From Pontibacter kalidii (lineage in GTDB: Bacteria; Bacteroidota; Bacteroidia; Cytophagales; Hymenobacteraceae): a stretch of DNA of 64,000 nucleotides. Positions 53,100 through 61,126 of this stretch are shown piece after piece (position 1 is the first letter of the stretch; each line of letters starts with the position of its first letter). The position numbers were made by a program, and so were the translations under genes. Location of the stretch: assembly GCF_026278245.1 (NCBI RefSeq), contig NZ_CP111079.1, positions 3,672,501 to 3,736,500 on the forward strand, given 5' to 3'. The notes under the pieces are model-generated. The model was not told the DNA's origin. It saw nothing but the letters and a program-made list of their open reading frames with translations, and made no database searches.

Positions 53100-54698
53100 T
53101 TACTCCTCTTCTTTATCCTGCACGCCATTCATGTCGCTGAAGGCGGATCGCAATTCTATTTCCTCCCCTCTGCTGTCCATCACTTTAAATTCCATGATGC
53201 CAAGGGAAGTGTCTTTTACCAGGCTCACCCACCTGAAGTACTTGAAGAACCACTTCACCTGCCTCGATAGCAGCCCCTTGGTATAGTAGGCGTGCACGAA
53301 CGGGTGTAAGTATACTTCCAGGCTCCTGTGGTTGTGGCTTGTCAGCAGGTCGTCTACCGCTGCGTCAATTTCGTCTGTTACCAGTATACTGGCAGATGTT
53401 TTACCGGTGCCGCCGCAGGTAGGGCAAACTTCGCCGGTTACAATATTTTGCTCGGGCCTTACGCGTTGTCTGGTGATCTGCATCAGGCCGAATTTCGAGA
53501 TAGGAAGAATGGTGGACTTGGAACGGTCCCGTTTCATTTCCTCCCTCACCACCTCGTATACTTTCTGGCGGTTTTCCGGAGACTTCATGTCAATGAAGTC
53601 CACGACAATGATACCACCTATATCCCGAAGGCGCAGCTGACGGGCCACTTCTTTGGCGGCCATCATGTTGACGTGCAGTGCGGTTGCCTCCTGATCGGTT
53701 TCGGTATTGGATTTGTTCCCACTGTTCACATCAATCACATGCAGCGCCTCGGTGTGCTCTATCACCAGGTATCCGCCGCCTGGTATGGTCACTGTTTTAC
53801 CGAATGCTGCCTTTAGCTGCTTCTCGATGTGGAAGTGTTCAAAGGTCTTGGTTTTTCCAGTATAGTGCTTCAGGATCTTGATCCTTTCGGGCGCTATGCT
53901 GTGCACGTATGCCTTGATCTCGTCATAGAGTTGCGTATTGTCAACCACTATGTTGTCAAAGCTCTCGTTTAATAAATCCCTCAAGATGGAGGAAGAACGA
54001 TTGAGCTCGCCAATGATCTTATCATTTGGCTTTGCTATTCTGAGGGTTTTAAAGCCCTCTTCCCAATTTGCTAGCATGTTGCGCAGGTCTCTGTCGAGCT
54101 CTGCCACATCGCGGCCTTCCGCCACTGTCCGGATAATCACGCCGAAGTTCTCCGGCTTTATACTTGTGATCAGGCGTTTCAGACGGGTCCGCTCCTCTTT
54201 GCTAACGATCTTCTTGGATACGCTTACCGTGTTTGAAAACGGTACGAGCACCAGGTATCGCCCGGCAAGAGAGAGCTCACAGGATAAGCGTGGGCCTTTG
54301 GTTGAGATAGGCTCTTTTACGATCTGCACCAGCAGCTGCTGCCCTTTCTTGAGCACATCAGCTATTTTGCCGAGCTTGTCTATCTCAGGCTCAAACTTCG
54401 CCTGGTTTAGCTTGGGTGTTGCGTTCTTCTGTGTTTGCGCCGCTTTTACGTACCTGTTCAGCGTTTTGATGTTGGCCCCCAGGTCGTGGTAATGCAAGAA
54501 TGCATCCTTCTGGTAACCAATATCTATAAAGGCGGCGTTCAGTCCAGGCATTACCTTTTTTACAGTCCCCAGGAAAATATCACCTACTATGTAGTCCGTG
54601 TCTTTCGACTCGAAGTGATACTCAACTAAACGTTTGTCCTGTAAAAGCGCAATGCGATCCCCATCCTGAGTAGAATTGATAATCAGCTCGTTGCTCAA
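53100..54698 (-). CDS. rng: Ribonuclease G/E family endoribonuclease
   Basis: 532 residues. The S1 domain is near the N-terminus (about 35-130, IFLGTVKKVMPGLNAAFIDI). The catalytic region has HVIDVNSG and the DFIDM acidic motif, and the zinc link is CPTCGGTGK (about 435). RNase G matures 16S rRNA and decays mRNA. The start codon is TTG, with GAGAGAAA just upstream; no ATG lies before the conserved SNELIINSTQ. It is the downstream gene of the COX24-like protein cluster on this strand, separated by a hairpin. Confidence 0.94.
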   Translation of the reverse strand: MSNELIINSTQDGDRIALLQDKRLVEYHFESKDTDYIVGDIFLGTVKKVMPGLNAAFIDIGYQKDAFLHYHDLGANIKTLNRYVKAAQTQKNATPKLNQAKFEPEIDKLGKIADVLKKGQQLLVQIVKEPISTKGPRLSCELSLAGRYLVLVPFSNTVSVSKKIVSKEERTRLKRLITSIKPENFGVIIRTVAEGRDVAELDRDLRNMLANWEEGFKTLRIAKPNDKIIGELNRSSSILRDLLNESFDNIVVDNTQLYDEIKAYVHSIAPERIKILKHYTGKTKTFEHFHIEKQLKAAFGKTVTIPGGGYLVIEHTEALHVIDVNSGNKSNTETDQEATALHVNMMAAKEVARQLRLRDIGGIIVVDFIDMKSPENRQKVYEVVREEMKRDRSKSTILPISKFGLMQITRQRVRPEQNIVTGEVCPTCGGTGKTSASILVTDEIDAAVDDLLTSHNHRSLEVYLHPFVHAYYTKGLLSRQVKWFFKYFRWVSLVKDTSLGIMEFKVMDSRGEEIELRSAFSDMNGVQDKEEE

Positions 54699-54736
54699 TT
54701 TCTCTCAAATGGTTAGGTGGATGTATGTATAAGACC

Positions 54737-54766
54737 AAAGCCCACTTTAGCTTATGTAAAGTGGGC
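54737..54766 (-). terminator. Terminator of the COX24-like gene
   Basis: GCCCACTTTA (54740-54749) and TAAAGTGGGC (54757-54766) are perfect arms with a 7-base loop; on the minus strand TTTGG follows. It separates the COX24-like gene from rng. The T-run is short. Confidence 0.6.
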
Positions 54767-54785
54767 CCTCGTGAACGCAGAAGAA

Positions 54786-54875
54786 TTACTTCTTCTTATG
54801 TCTGTTTTTTCTAAGGCGCTTCTTTCTTTTGTGTGTAGCGATCTTATGTCTTTTTCTTTTCTTTCCGCAAGGCAT
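54786..54875 (-). CDS. AURKAIP1/COX24-domain ribosome-associated small protein
   Basis: 29 residues starting MPCGKKRKRHKIATHKRKKR, nearly all basic. This short pattern is the AURKAIP1/COX24 (mS38-like) domain; in mitochondria it is part of the small ribosomal subunit, and tiny bacterial relatives are annotated in Bacteroidota. It lies 41 bases after the TPR gene on the same strand. The call rests on the distinctive CGKKRKRHKxxTHKRKKRLR motif. It is too short for ordinary gene finders. Confidence 0.75.
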   Translation of the reverse strand: MPCGKKRKRHKIATHKRKKRLRKNRHKKK

Positions 54876-54916
54876 AATCTTGTAGTTTTTGTTTTATGGA
54901 TGATTTCTTTAATGCG

Positions 54917-55786
54917 TTACTGCAGTCTTGCCAGGTACTCATCTACCGATGTGTTCAGGGCAGGGTCATTGCTCATGCTCTTCACCTTGTTGAATAAAGC
55001 CTTCGCCTCCTCGTTCTGCTCCGTCTCAGCCAACGCCACCGCCAGGTAGAAGGTTCCTTCTACGTGCTGCGGGTTCACCGACACCAGCTTCCGGAAATGG
55101 CCAACGGCCTTATCGTACTGGTTAGACTGAATGGACAGGATACCAAGGTTAAACAGCGCCTTCTGGTTGTTTGGGGCCGATGCCAGCACCTCGCGCAGCA
55201 TAGTAATGCCCTGCATCGGATTTGAGGTCGCGATGTAGGTCATGGCTACGTTGGTTTTGGCGTCGTGGTCAGAAGGGTTGTTCTTCAGCACCTGCTCATA
55301 CATGCTGCGTGCTTTCGCGCCCAGTTCTCCGGCACGCTCCTGCGTAGCGGCAAACGTAAAGGCCTCATAGTAGGCATCTCCGGCTCTTCTAAAGCTTTTC
55401 TCGCCACCACGGGTCTTTGCGGCCACTTCGTAGTAGTATCCGGCGCTGTCATACTTGGCAGCGTTGGCATAGGCCTCGCCAAGCTCCACCGCCACCCGGC
55501 TGCGCGTCTGCTCGTCGGTGGCCTTGTTATACTTGGCGCGGGCGGTTGTAAGCGCCATCATTTGCTCTGGCGTGGCCGTTCTATGCACGTTTTCCACTGC
55601 CCCTGCCTCTGCTGACCCATGGTCGTGGCCATCGTCTTCGGAGTGGCCCTCAGGCAAACCGGCGCTGTTTTCAGTTCCGGCTACACTGTCCTGATCTTCG
55701 TTGTTAACAACAATTTTAGGCAAAAAGAACAAACCCACCACCAACACGATGGCTACTACAACTATCAATATTTGTGATCGTTTCAT
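54917..55786 (-). CDS. TPR-repeat protein with N-terminal membrane anchor
   Basis: 289 residues. One hydrophobic helix (about 6-24, ILIVVVAIVLVVGLFFLP), an acidic Gly/His-rich linker (NNEDQDSV...GHDHGSAE, about 30-65), then TPR-like repeats: ARSMYEQVLKNNPSDHDAKT, TMLREVLASAPNNQKALFNL, AVGHFRKLVSVNPQHVEGTF. It is likely inner-membrane anchored with the repeats in the periplasm. It is a protein-protein scaffold; partners are unknown. The COX24-like gene follows at 41 bases. Confidence 0.85.
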   Translation of the reverse strand: MKRSQILIVVVAIVLVVGLFFLPKIVVNNEDQDSVAGTENSAGLPEGHSEDDGHDHGSAEAGAVENVHRTATPEQMMALTTARAKYNKATDEQTRSRVAVELGEAYANAAKYDSAGYYYEVAAKTRGGEKSFRRAGDAYYEAFTFAATQERAGELGAKARSMYEQVLKNNPSDHDAKTNVAMTYIATSNPMQGITMLREVLASAPNNQKALFNLGILSIQSNQYDKAVGHFRKLVSVNPQHVEGTFYLAVALAETEQNEEAKALFNKVKSMSNDPALNTSVDEYLARLQ

Positions 55787-55845
55787 TCTTTTTACCTTAT
55801 TGCTGTGTTACTTTATTCAACTCCGATCAGCAAAGATACAAAAAA

Positions 55846-56151
55846 TTAAGAATGCGTAAGCTCCTGAATCTTTTTGCTGTTCTTGATCTTCTGGATGAAG
55901 GTCTTGGATGGCTTGAAGCTTGGGATAAAGTGTTCGTCGATGATGATAGATGTGTTTTTAGAAATGTTACGAGCTACTTTCTTCGCACGCTTCTTATTCA
56001 CAAAGCTACCAAAACCTCTCACGTAGATGTTGTTTCCATCAGCCATAGAGTCCTTCACCACTTTGAAGAAAGCCTCGATTGTAGACTGTACATCTGCTTT
56101 ATCAATCCCTGTCTTATCAGCAATCTCTGATATTACTTCTGCTTTAGTCAC
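55846..56151 (-). CDS. HU/IHF family DNA-binding protein
   Basis: 101 residues from a GTG start (MTKAEVISEIADKTGIDKAD). Contains the HU core with VRGFGSFVNKKRAKKVARNI (the beta-arm and conserved GFGxF) and a C-terminal tail longer than E. coli HU. HU bends and compacts DNA. The first residue is GTG; no better start is near. Its promoter (56240-56247) and a 7-base-arm palindrome lie upstream in the spacer shared with mutY. Confidence 0.93.
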   Translation of the reverse strand: MTKAEVISEIADKTGIDKADVQSTIEAFFKVVKDSMADGNNIYVRGFGSFVNKKRAKKVARNISKNTSIIIDEHFIPSFKPSKTFIQKIKNSKKIQELTHS

Positions 56152-56239
56152 TTTCTTAAATTTTTAGGATATTAATAATATGTTAACTTTCTAATCTTTG
56201 GAAATCAGCCTGTTCCGTAGAATGGTCAAATTCGGGGCA

Positions 56240-56247
56240 CAAAGGTA
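56240..56247 (-). promoter_or_regulatory. -7 promoter box of the HU gene and adjacent palindrome
   Basis: TACCTTTG on the minus strand (56240-56247) is an exact TAnnTTTG, about 90 bases before the start codon. Just upstream, TTTTACT and AGTAAAA (about 56249-56270) form a 7-base inverted repeat that could be an operator. The spacer to mutY (56152-56474) has no gene. Confidence 0.5.
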
Positions 56248-56474
56248 GTTTTACTTTTCGAATAGTAAAAGCTTTAGTGCTAAATTATTAGGACCAAAAC
56301 TGCCGTCTTTTTCTGCCGCCCTGCCTGCTTTGTGCAGCCACCGTGCCTCGCTGACCCTCCCTTAACGCACCCCGGCGGTTTATATTTCAAAGTTCACCCA
56401 TCCGGATTATACTTGCTGTTGCCCTGAACAAAGCCGTAACTTGCCTGTTCCGGAAACCTTAAGCAATACAATTG

Positions 56475-57566
56475 ATGCCCACTGCCCCACACGCCCATTT
56501 TGCCCAAACCCTGCTCAGCTGGTACGGCCGGCACAAGCGTTCCCTGCCCTGGCGCGAGACGACAGACCCTTACTTTATATGGTTATCCGAAGTGATTCTG
56601 CAGCAGACGCGCGTGGCCCAGGGCCTGCCTTACTATGAGCGTTTTACGGCTACTTACCCCACGGTACAGGACCTGGCAGCGGCCCCGCAGGACGAAGTGC
56701 TGCGGCTATGGCAGGGGCTCGGCTACTATTCCAGGGCGCGCAACATGCACCACACCGCCCAGCTGGTGGTAGAGCAGTATGGCGGCCAATTTCCGGGCAA
56801 GTATGAGGAGCTACTAAAACTGAAGGGCGTGGGCAGCTACACGGCGGCGGCCATTGCGGCCTTTGCCTTTCAGGAGCAGGTGGCGGTGCTGGACGGCAAC
56901 GTGTTCCGGGTACTGGCGCGCGTGTTCGGCATTTCCGATGACATCGCAGCTCCTGCCTCGCGCAAGGTTTTTCAACAACTGGCCGACCAGTTGGTGCCCA
57001 TCGATGAGCCGGACACCTACAACCAGGCCATCATGGAATTCGGGGCCATACAATGCACCCCGGTGATGCCCGATTGCCTGTTCTGCCCGTTGCAGCAAAG
57101 TTGTTTCGCCTTTAACCACGGCATGGTGCAGGAGCTTCCGGTAAAATCGAAGGCAAAGGCGGCGCGGCCACGCTTTTTCCACTACATCGTGTTCGAGCTG
57201 GATGGCGCATTTTACCTGCGCAAGCGATTGGGAGGCGACATCTGGCAGGGCCTGTACGACTTTTACCTCTACGAGAGCGACAACAAGGAATTAGCCATGG
57301 AGCAACTGCTGCAGGAGCTGCAGGAGGCGGGCGTGCCGGTGCAGGAGGCGCAGGTGCAACCGCCAGCCAAAGACTATAAGCACATTCTCAGCCACCAGAA
57401 AATAACCGCACGTTTTTACCGCATAAAATTGAAGGCCCCACTAAAAGATGAGGTAATAACAGAAACCAGATTAGCCCCTTATACCGTTGAAAAAATAGAG
57501 GCTTTGCCCAAGCCAGTTTTGATCAGCAGCTATTTGAAAGATGCTAAGATTTTAGTATATTTATAG
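56475..57566 (+). CDS. mutY: A/G-specific adenine DNA glycosylase
   Basis: 363 residues from MPTAPHAHFAQTLLSWYGRH. Catalytic Glu lies in WLSEVILQQTRV and Asp in QVAVLDGNVFRVLAR; the [4Fe-4S] motif CTPVMPDCLFCPLQQSC (C-X6-C-X2-C-X5-C) is intact. The C-terminal NUDIX-like domain recognises 8-oxoG. It removes A mispaired with 8-oxo-G or G. It heads the block mutY-ssb-gldE-gldD on the plus strand, an order I know from other Bacteroidota. Confidence 0.96.
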   Translation: MPTAPHAHFAQTLLSWYGRHKRSLPWRETTDPYFIWLSEVILQQTRVAQGLPYYERFTATYPTVQDLAAAPQDEVLRLWQGLGYYSRARNMHHTAQLVVEQYGGQFPGKYEELLKLKGVGSYTAAAIAAFAFQEQVAVLDGNVFRVLARVFGISDDIAAPASRKVFQQLADQLVPIDEPDTYNQAIMEFGAIQCTPVMPDCLFCPLQQSCFAFNHGMVQELPVKSKAKAARPRFFHYIVFELDGAFYLRKRLGGDIWQGLYDFYLYESDNKELAMEQLLQELQEAGVPVQEAQVQPPAKDYKHILSHQKITARFYRIKLKAPLKDEVITETRLAPYTVEKIEALPKPVLISSYLKDAKILVYL

Positions 57567-57633
57567 GCTGAAACTTTTCTGGTAGCAAAAGCATTTAGTA
57601 GTTTCAGTAAAAGCCATATTTGCCTCCAGCTTG

Positions 57634-57667
57634 GTTGCCGGAGTAGCCCAATTAAACGTTATATTTA
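57634..57667 (+). promoter_or_regulatory. Predicted promoter of ssb
   Basis: GTTG (57634-57637), 22 bases, then TATATTTA (57660-57667), one mismatch from TAnnTTTG. It lies 13 bases before the ssb start, so the leader would be very short or the box marks a near-leaderless start. Confidence 0.4.
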
Positions 57668-57680
57668 GACAAAAAAAGAC

Positions 57681-58157
57681 ATGGCAAGTGTAAACAAAGT
57701 AATCCTGATCGGAAACCTGGGCAAAGACCCGGAAGTACGTCACCTGGAAGGTGGTGTGGCTGTTGCCCGCTTCCCAATCGCTACGTCCGAATCCTTCAAG
57801 GATAAGAGCGGACAGAAGCAGGAGCGCACCGAGTGGCATAACATCGTAGTATGGAGAGGCCTCGCCGAAGTGGCGGAGAAATACCTGCGCAAAGGCAATT
57901 CAGTGTACATTGAAGGACGTATCCGCACGAACAGCTACCAGGACAAAGAAGGCGTGCAGCGCTACAGCACCGAGATCGTGGCCGATAACATGACCATGCT
58001 CGGAGGCCGCAGCGACAATGGCGGCAGCGGCGGTGGCAACTACCAGGAATCCTCTGCGGCAAGCGGCGGCAACTATGCCGGCGGCGCAACGGCCGATAAG
58101 GGCAGCAGCCCGGCTGGCGGGTTCCAGAACGACGAGCCAGACGACCTGCCGTTCTAA
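57681..58157 (+). CDS. ssb: Single-stranded DNA-binding protein
   Basis: 158 residues. The OB fold runs to about 110 ([40 protein letters not shown]), then a Gly/Ser-rich linker and the acidic tip DEPDDLPF that binds partner proteins. It protects single-stranded DNA in replication and repair. It lies 114 bases after mutY and 26 bases before gldE, in the usual Bacteroidota order. Confidence 0.96.
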   Translation: MASVNKVILIGNLGKDPEVRHLEGGVAVARFPIATSESFKDKSGQKQERTEWHNIVVWRGLAEVAEKYLRKGNSVYIEGRIRTNSYQDKEGVQRYSTEIVADNMTMLGGRSDNGGSGGGNYQESSAASGGNYAGGATADKGSSPAGGFQNDEPDDLPF

Positions 58158-58183
58158 CCTATGTTTCATTAAACAGAACAATC

Positions 58184-59554
58184 TTGGAAAGTACAGATCC
58201 CGGAGACCCCCTGAGTTATAGTTTACTTCAACTTTTACAGAGTTCCCTAACTCAACTCAGATTTGAATACCTGGCTGCCATAGCAGGCGGCCTGACCTTA
58301 TTGCTGCTCTCGGCCCTGACCTCAGGTGCCGAGGCAGCATTTTTCTCTCTCTCGGAGCAGGAACTAGAGCAGTGCAAAACAAGCAAGCGCCCCGCTGAGC
58401 AACGTGTGTACCGCCTCCTGCAGAACCCGCGCAAGCTCCTTACCACCATCCTTATTCTTAACAACGGCATCAATGTGGCCATCATCACGCTGTTTGCCTA
58501 CGTGGCCTGGCAGGTGTTTGGCACCATGGATTTATCGGCAGGCAATTTGGCCATGTGCATGCTATTTGCCACATTCTTCATCGTTTTTTGCGGAGAAGTG
58601 CTGCCAAAAGTATACGCCCAGAAGCACCGCATGCCACTCGTGCGCCGCATGGCCGATGTTTTAGATAAACTACAGGTCATCATGCGCCCTATCTCCTGGC
58701 TCCTTATCTCCATCAACGAGCATATGGAGCGCAAGTACATCATCCGGGGTTACAACCATACGATAGAGGAACTGCACCACAGCCTGGACGTGGCCCTGAT
58801 CAATGCCGACACCTCACCGGAGGAGCGCAAGATTCTGCGTGGCGTGGTGAACTTCGGAGCCATCTCGGTGAAGCAGATCATGCGCCCGCGCATGGACATT
58901 GTGGCTTTTGATACCTCCATGACACTGCCCGAGTTGATGCCGCAGATTGTGGAATGGGGCTATTCGCGGGTGCCGGTATATTCCGATAACACCGATCATA
59001 TCGAAGGGATACTTTATGTGAAGGACCTGCTGCCGCACCTGGGCAAAGGTGCTGATTTTAACTGGCAGCAGCTGGTGCGCCCGCCCTTCTTCGTGCCGGA
59101 GACCAAGCGTATCGCTGACCTCTTCCAGGATTTTAAAGAAAAGCACGTGCACATGGCCATCGTGGTGAACGAGTATGGCGGCACGATAGGCCTGCTTACG
59201 CTGGAGGATATTGTGGAGGAGATAGTGGGCGAGATAAACGATGAGTTCGATGACGACGATGATATCATTTACTCTCAACTCGACGAAAATACCTTTATCT
59301 TTGATGGCAAGACCTCACTGCATGACTTCTGTAAGATAGCTGAGGTGCCTTTTGATGCCTTTGACGAGGTAAAGGGCGAAAACGAGACGGTGGCCGGGCT
59401 AATGTTGGCGCTATTTTCAAGAATTCCGAAGGTGGGCGAAAGCGCAGCGTTTGGCCGCTTCCACTTTACGGTAGAGTCGGCGGACACAAAGCGCGTAAAA
59501 CGAGTCAAGATCAATGTCGCAAGCAAAAAAGAACAGTACCATAAAGTTAGCTAG
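58184..59554 (+). CDS. gldE: Gliding motility-associated protein GldE (CNNM/CorC-type)
   Basis: 456 residues. An N-terminal DUF21-type transmembrane domain with several helices (to about 200), then two CBS domains ([20 protein letters not shown] and [20 protein letters not shown]) and a CorC/HlyC C-terminal domain with a DDDDDI acidic run. The family includes magnesium/cobalt transport proteins; in Flavobacterium, GldE assists GldD in gliding. The start is TTG, since no ATG lies before ESTDPGDP. Its 3' end overlaps gldD by 41 bases. Confidence 0.9.
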   Translation: MESTDPGDPLSYSLLQLLQSSLTQLRFEYLAAIAGGLTLLLLSALTSGAEAAFFSLSEQELEQCKTSKRPAEQRVYRLLQNPRKLLTTILILNNGINVAIITLFAYVAWQVFGTMDLSAGNLAMCMLFATFFIVFCGEVLPKVYAQKHRMPLVRRMADVLDKLQVIMRPISWLLISINEHMERKYIIRGYNHTIEELHHSLDVALINADTSPEERKILRGVVNFGAISVKQIMRPRMDIVAFDTSMTLPELMPQIVEWGYSRVPVYSDNTDHIEGILYVKDLLPHLGKGADFNWQQLVRPPFFVPETKRIADLFQDFKEKHVHMAIVVNEYGGTIGLLTLEDIVEEIVGEINDEFDDDDDIIYSQLDENTFIFDGKTSLHDFCKIAEVPFDAFDEVKGENETVAGLMLALFSRIPKVGESAAFGRFHFTVESADTKRVKRVKINVASKKEQYHKVS

Positions 59555-60137
59555 CCTGAAGGCATTTATGTGGGTAGCCCTTGCTGCCGGCGCTTTGGCC
59601 TGCAGCAGCACCGCAGACTACACCCCGAAGCCCAAAGGCTATAACCGCATCGACCTGCCGTCGCAAACGTACCAGCAGCTGCAGGAGGCGCACCCGTATA
59701 CGTTCGAGTATTCGCAGCATGCCAAGATTCGCCCCGACTCTTCCGGCATCGCGCAGCCGCACTGGATCAACATCATCTACCCCAGCCTCGGCGCCAACGT
59801 GCAGCTAACCTACAAGGGACTGGGGAATGATGCAAAGAAGCTGAACGATCTGGTGGAGGATGCCCGCAAACTTACCTCCAAGCACCAGATAAAGGCCTAT
59901 GCCATAGAAGAGGCGGAGATAAAGATACCGACCGGTGATGTGGCGGCTGTGTTTGAATTGGAGGGCGAGGTGCCAAGCCAGTTCCAGTTCTACGTAACCG
60001 ACTCCACTGACCATTTCCTGCGCGGCGCTTTATACTTTAGAACTGCTACCCAAAACGACTCGCTGGCTCCGGTGATCGAGTTTGTGAAAAAGGATATCGT
60101 GCATCTGCTGAACACGCTGGAGTGGAAGGAGGAGTAG
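59514..60137 (+). CDS. gldD: Gliding motility lipoprotein GldD
   Basis: 207 residues. The signal peptide (about 1-30) ends in a lipobox LAC at Cys30 ([12 protein letters not shown]). The mature part starts [20 protein letters not shown], the sequence mark of GldD, and continues [20 protein letters not shown]. GldD is a lipoprotein needed for gliding and T9SS function in F. johnsoniae. It begins inside the end of gldE (41-base overlap), so the two are translationally coupled. It is followed by the inverted island 4. Confidence 0.9.
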   Translation: MSQAKKNSTIKLASLKAFMWVALAAGALACSSTADYTPKPKGYNRIDLPSQTYQQLQEAHPYTFEYSQHAKIRPDSSGIAQPHWINIIYPSLGANVQLTYKGLGNDAKKLNDLVEDARKLTSKHQIKAYAIEEAEIKIPTGDVAAVFELEGEVPSQFQFYVTDSTDHFLRGALYFRTATQNDSLAPVIEFVKKDIVHLLNTLEWKEE

Positions 60138-60227
60138 TTATTGGTTAGTAGTTATTAGTTGTTAGGGAGGTAAGTATAAATCATGGACCTCGCAGCGTGC
60201 GCAGCTCCTGCGAGTGTCTAGCGATAG

Positions 60228-60990
60228 TACCAGGTCCAACCACCCCTACCCCTCCTTGTCTAAGGAGGGGAGCCTGTAATTACTCTTGCTGAAGTATAAG
60301 CTTTATAGCCACAGTTCTCCTGCGGACAGGTCGCGACCTATCCCTACAAAGTATAAACCCACCCCTGAAAGCTATGCTCGCTAGCTCAAAACTCACGTTT
60401 TGGCTAGTCCAGAGGAGGGGAATTTAACCTCACCCCAACCCTCTCCTAAAAACAGGAGAGGGAGCTATACCTGCTACTTTCTCTGTCATCTCAAGCAGGG
60501 CGAGAGATACCTATCCGAAATTCTAAAGAGATCTCTCCCAAAGGTCGAGATGACAGCAATAGCTGTGGCTATCGAACTGAACCCAGTCCTTGGGTTGAGC
60601 GCCTTGTAGATTTCCGGTTTCGCTTTAGCGAAATTGCGGAGACCGCAGGTCAAGCAAAGGAAATGTACACCGCGCGATGCCCGAGGACGAGCCCTCTCGG
60701 GCTTGAGAGCTCCAAAGTATGAGGTGAAACAAGTTGGTTGTAAAGCCGTGGAGGAACAGCAGCTAGCAAGTATAGCTAGGTTCAGGTTAAAGCAAGCGGC
60801 GGCTAGGAAAGTATAAACCAGCAAGTATAAAGTATGGCCAAAGTATAAAAAGACACGGGCTGCAAGCCCGCGCCAGCGGAAGTATAAACTGGCAAGTATA
60901 GCTCAAGTATAAGTATGGCTTTGCAAGCCAGTCGAGTCACAAACTTGACACCATAGTAGGACACCAGTCTGAAGACTTGCGCCAGAGCAT
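60228..60990 (-). repeat. Composite intergenic repeat island 4 (inverted)
   Basis: The same modules as island 3 read on the minus strand. Along the plus strand: G (60228-60276), F (60322-60352), E (60355-60450), H (60483-60555), C (60562-60712), D (60748-60800), A (60850-60990). Module C is close to island 1 over about 100 bases, including GCGAAATTGCGGAGACCGCA read here versus its complement there. It lies between gldD and recG. No gene is seen. Confidence 0.85.
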
Positions 60991-61079
60991 AACCCTCAAT
61001 ACTCAGAGACATCACAAACATAAGTATACTTACCAAGTATAAAGCCCTGCCAGCACTTACACCTGTCGGGGCTTTTGCG

Positions 61080-61087
61080 TATTTTTG
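61080..61087 (+). promoter_or_regulatory. -7 promoter box of recG
   Basis: TATTTTTG is an exact TAnnTTTG, 40 bases before the start codon at 61127. No TTTG at the usual -33 spacing. Confidence 0.45.
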
Positions 61088-61126
61088 TATTCTATACTTG
61101 CCATACTTTCACCCGATAGCAAGCCA

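Noticed and set aside
59514..59554. Overlap of gldE and gldD as a possible frameshift or fusion
   Set aside because: Both proteins are complete in length and motifs, and gldD has its own lipoprotein signal; the overlap is ordinary translational coupling.
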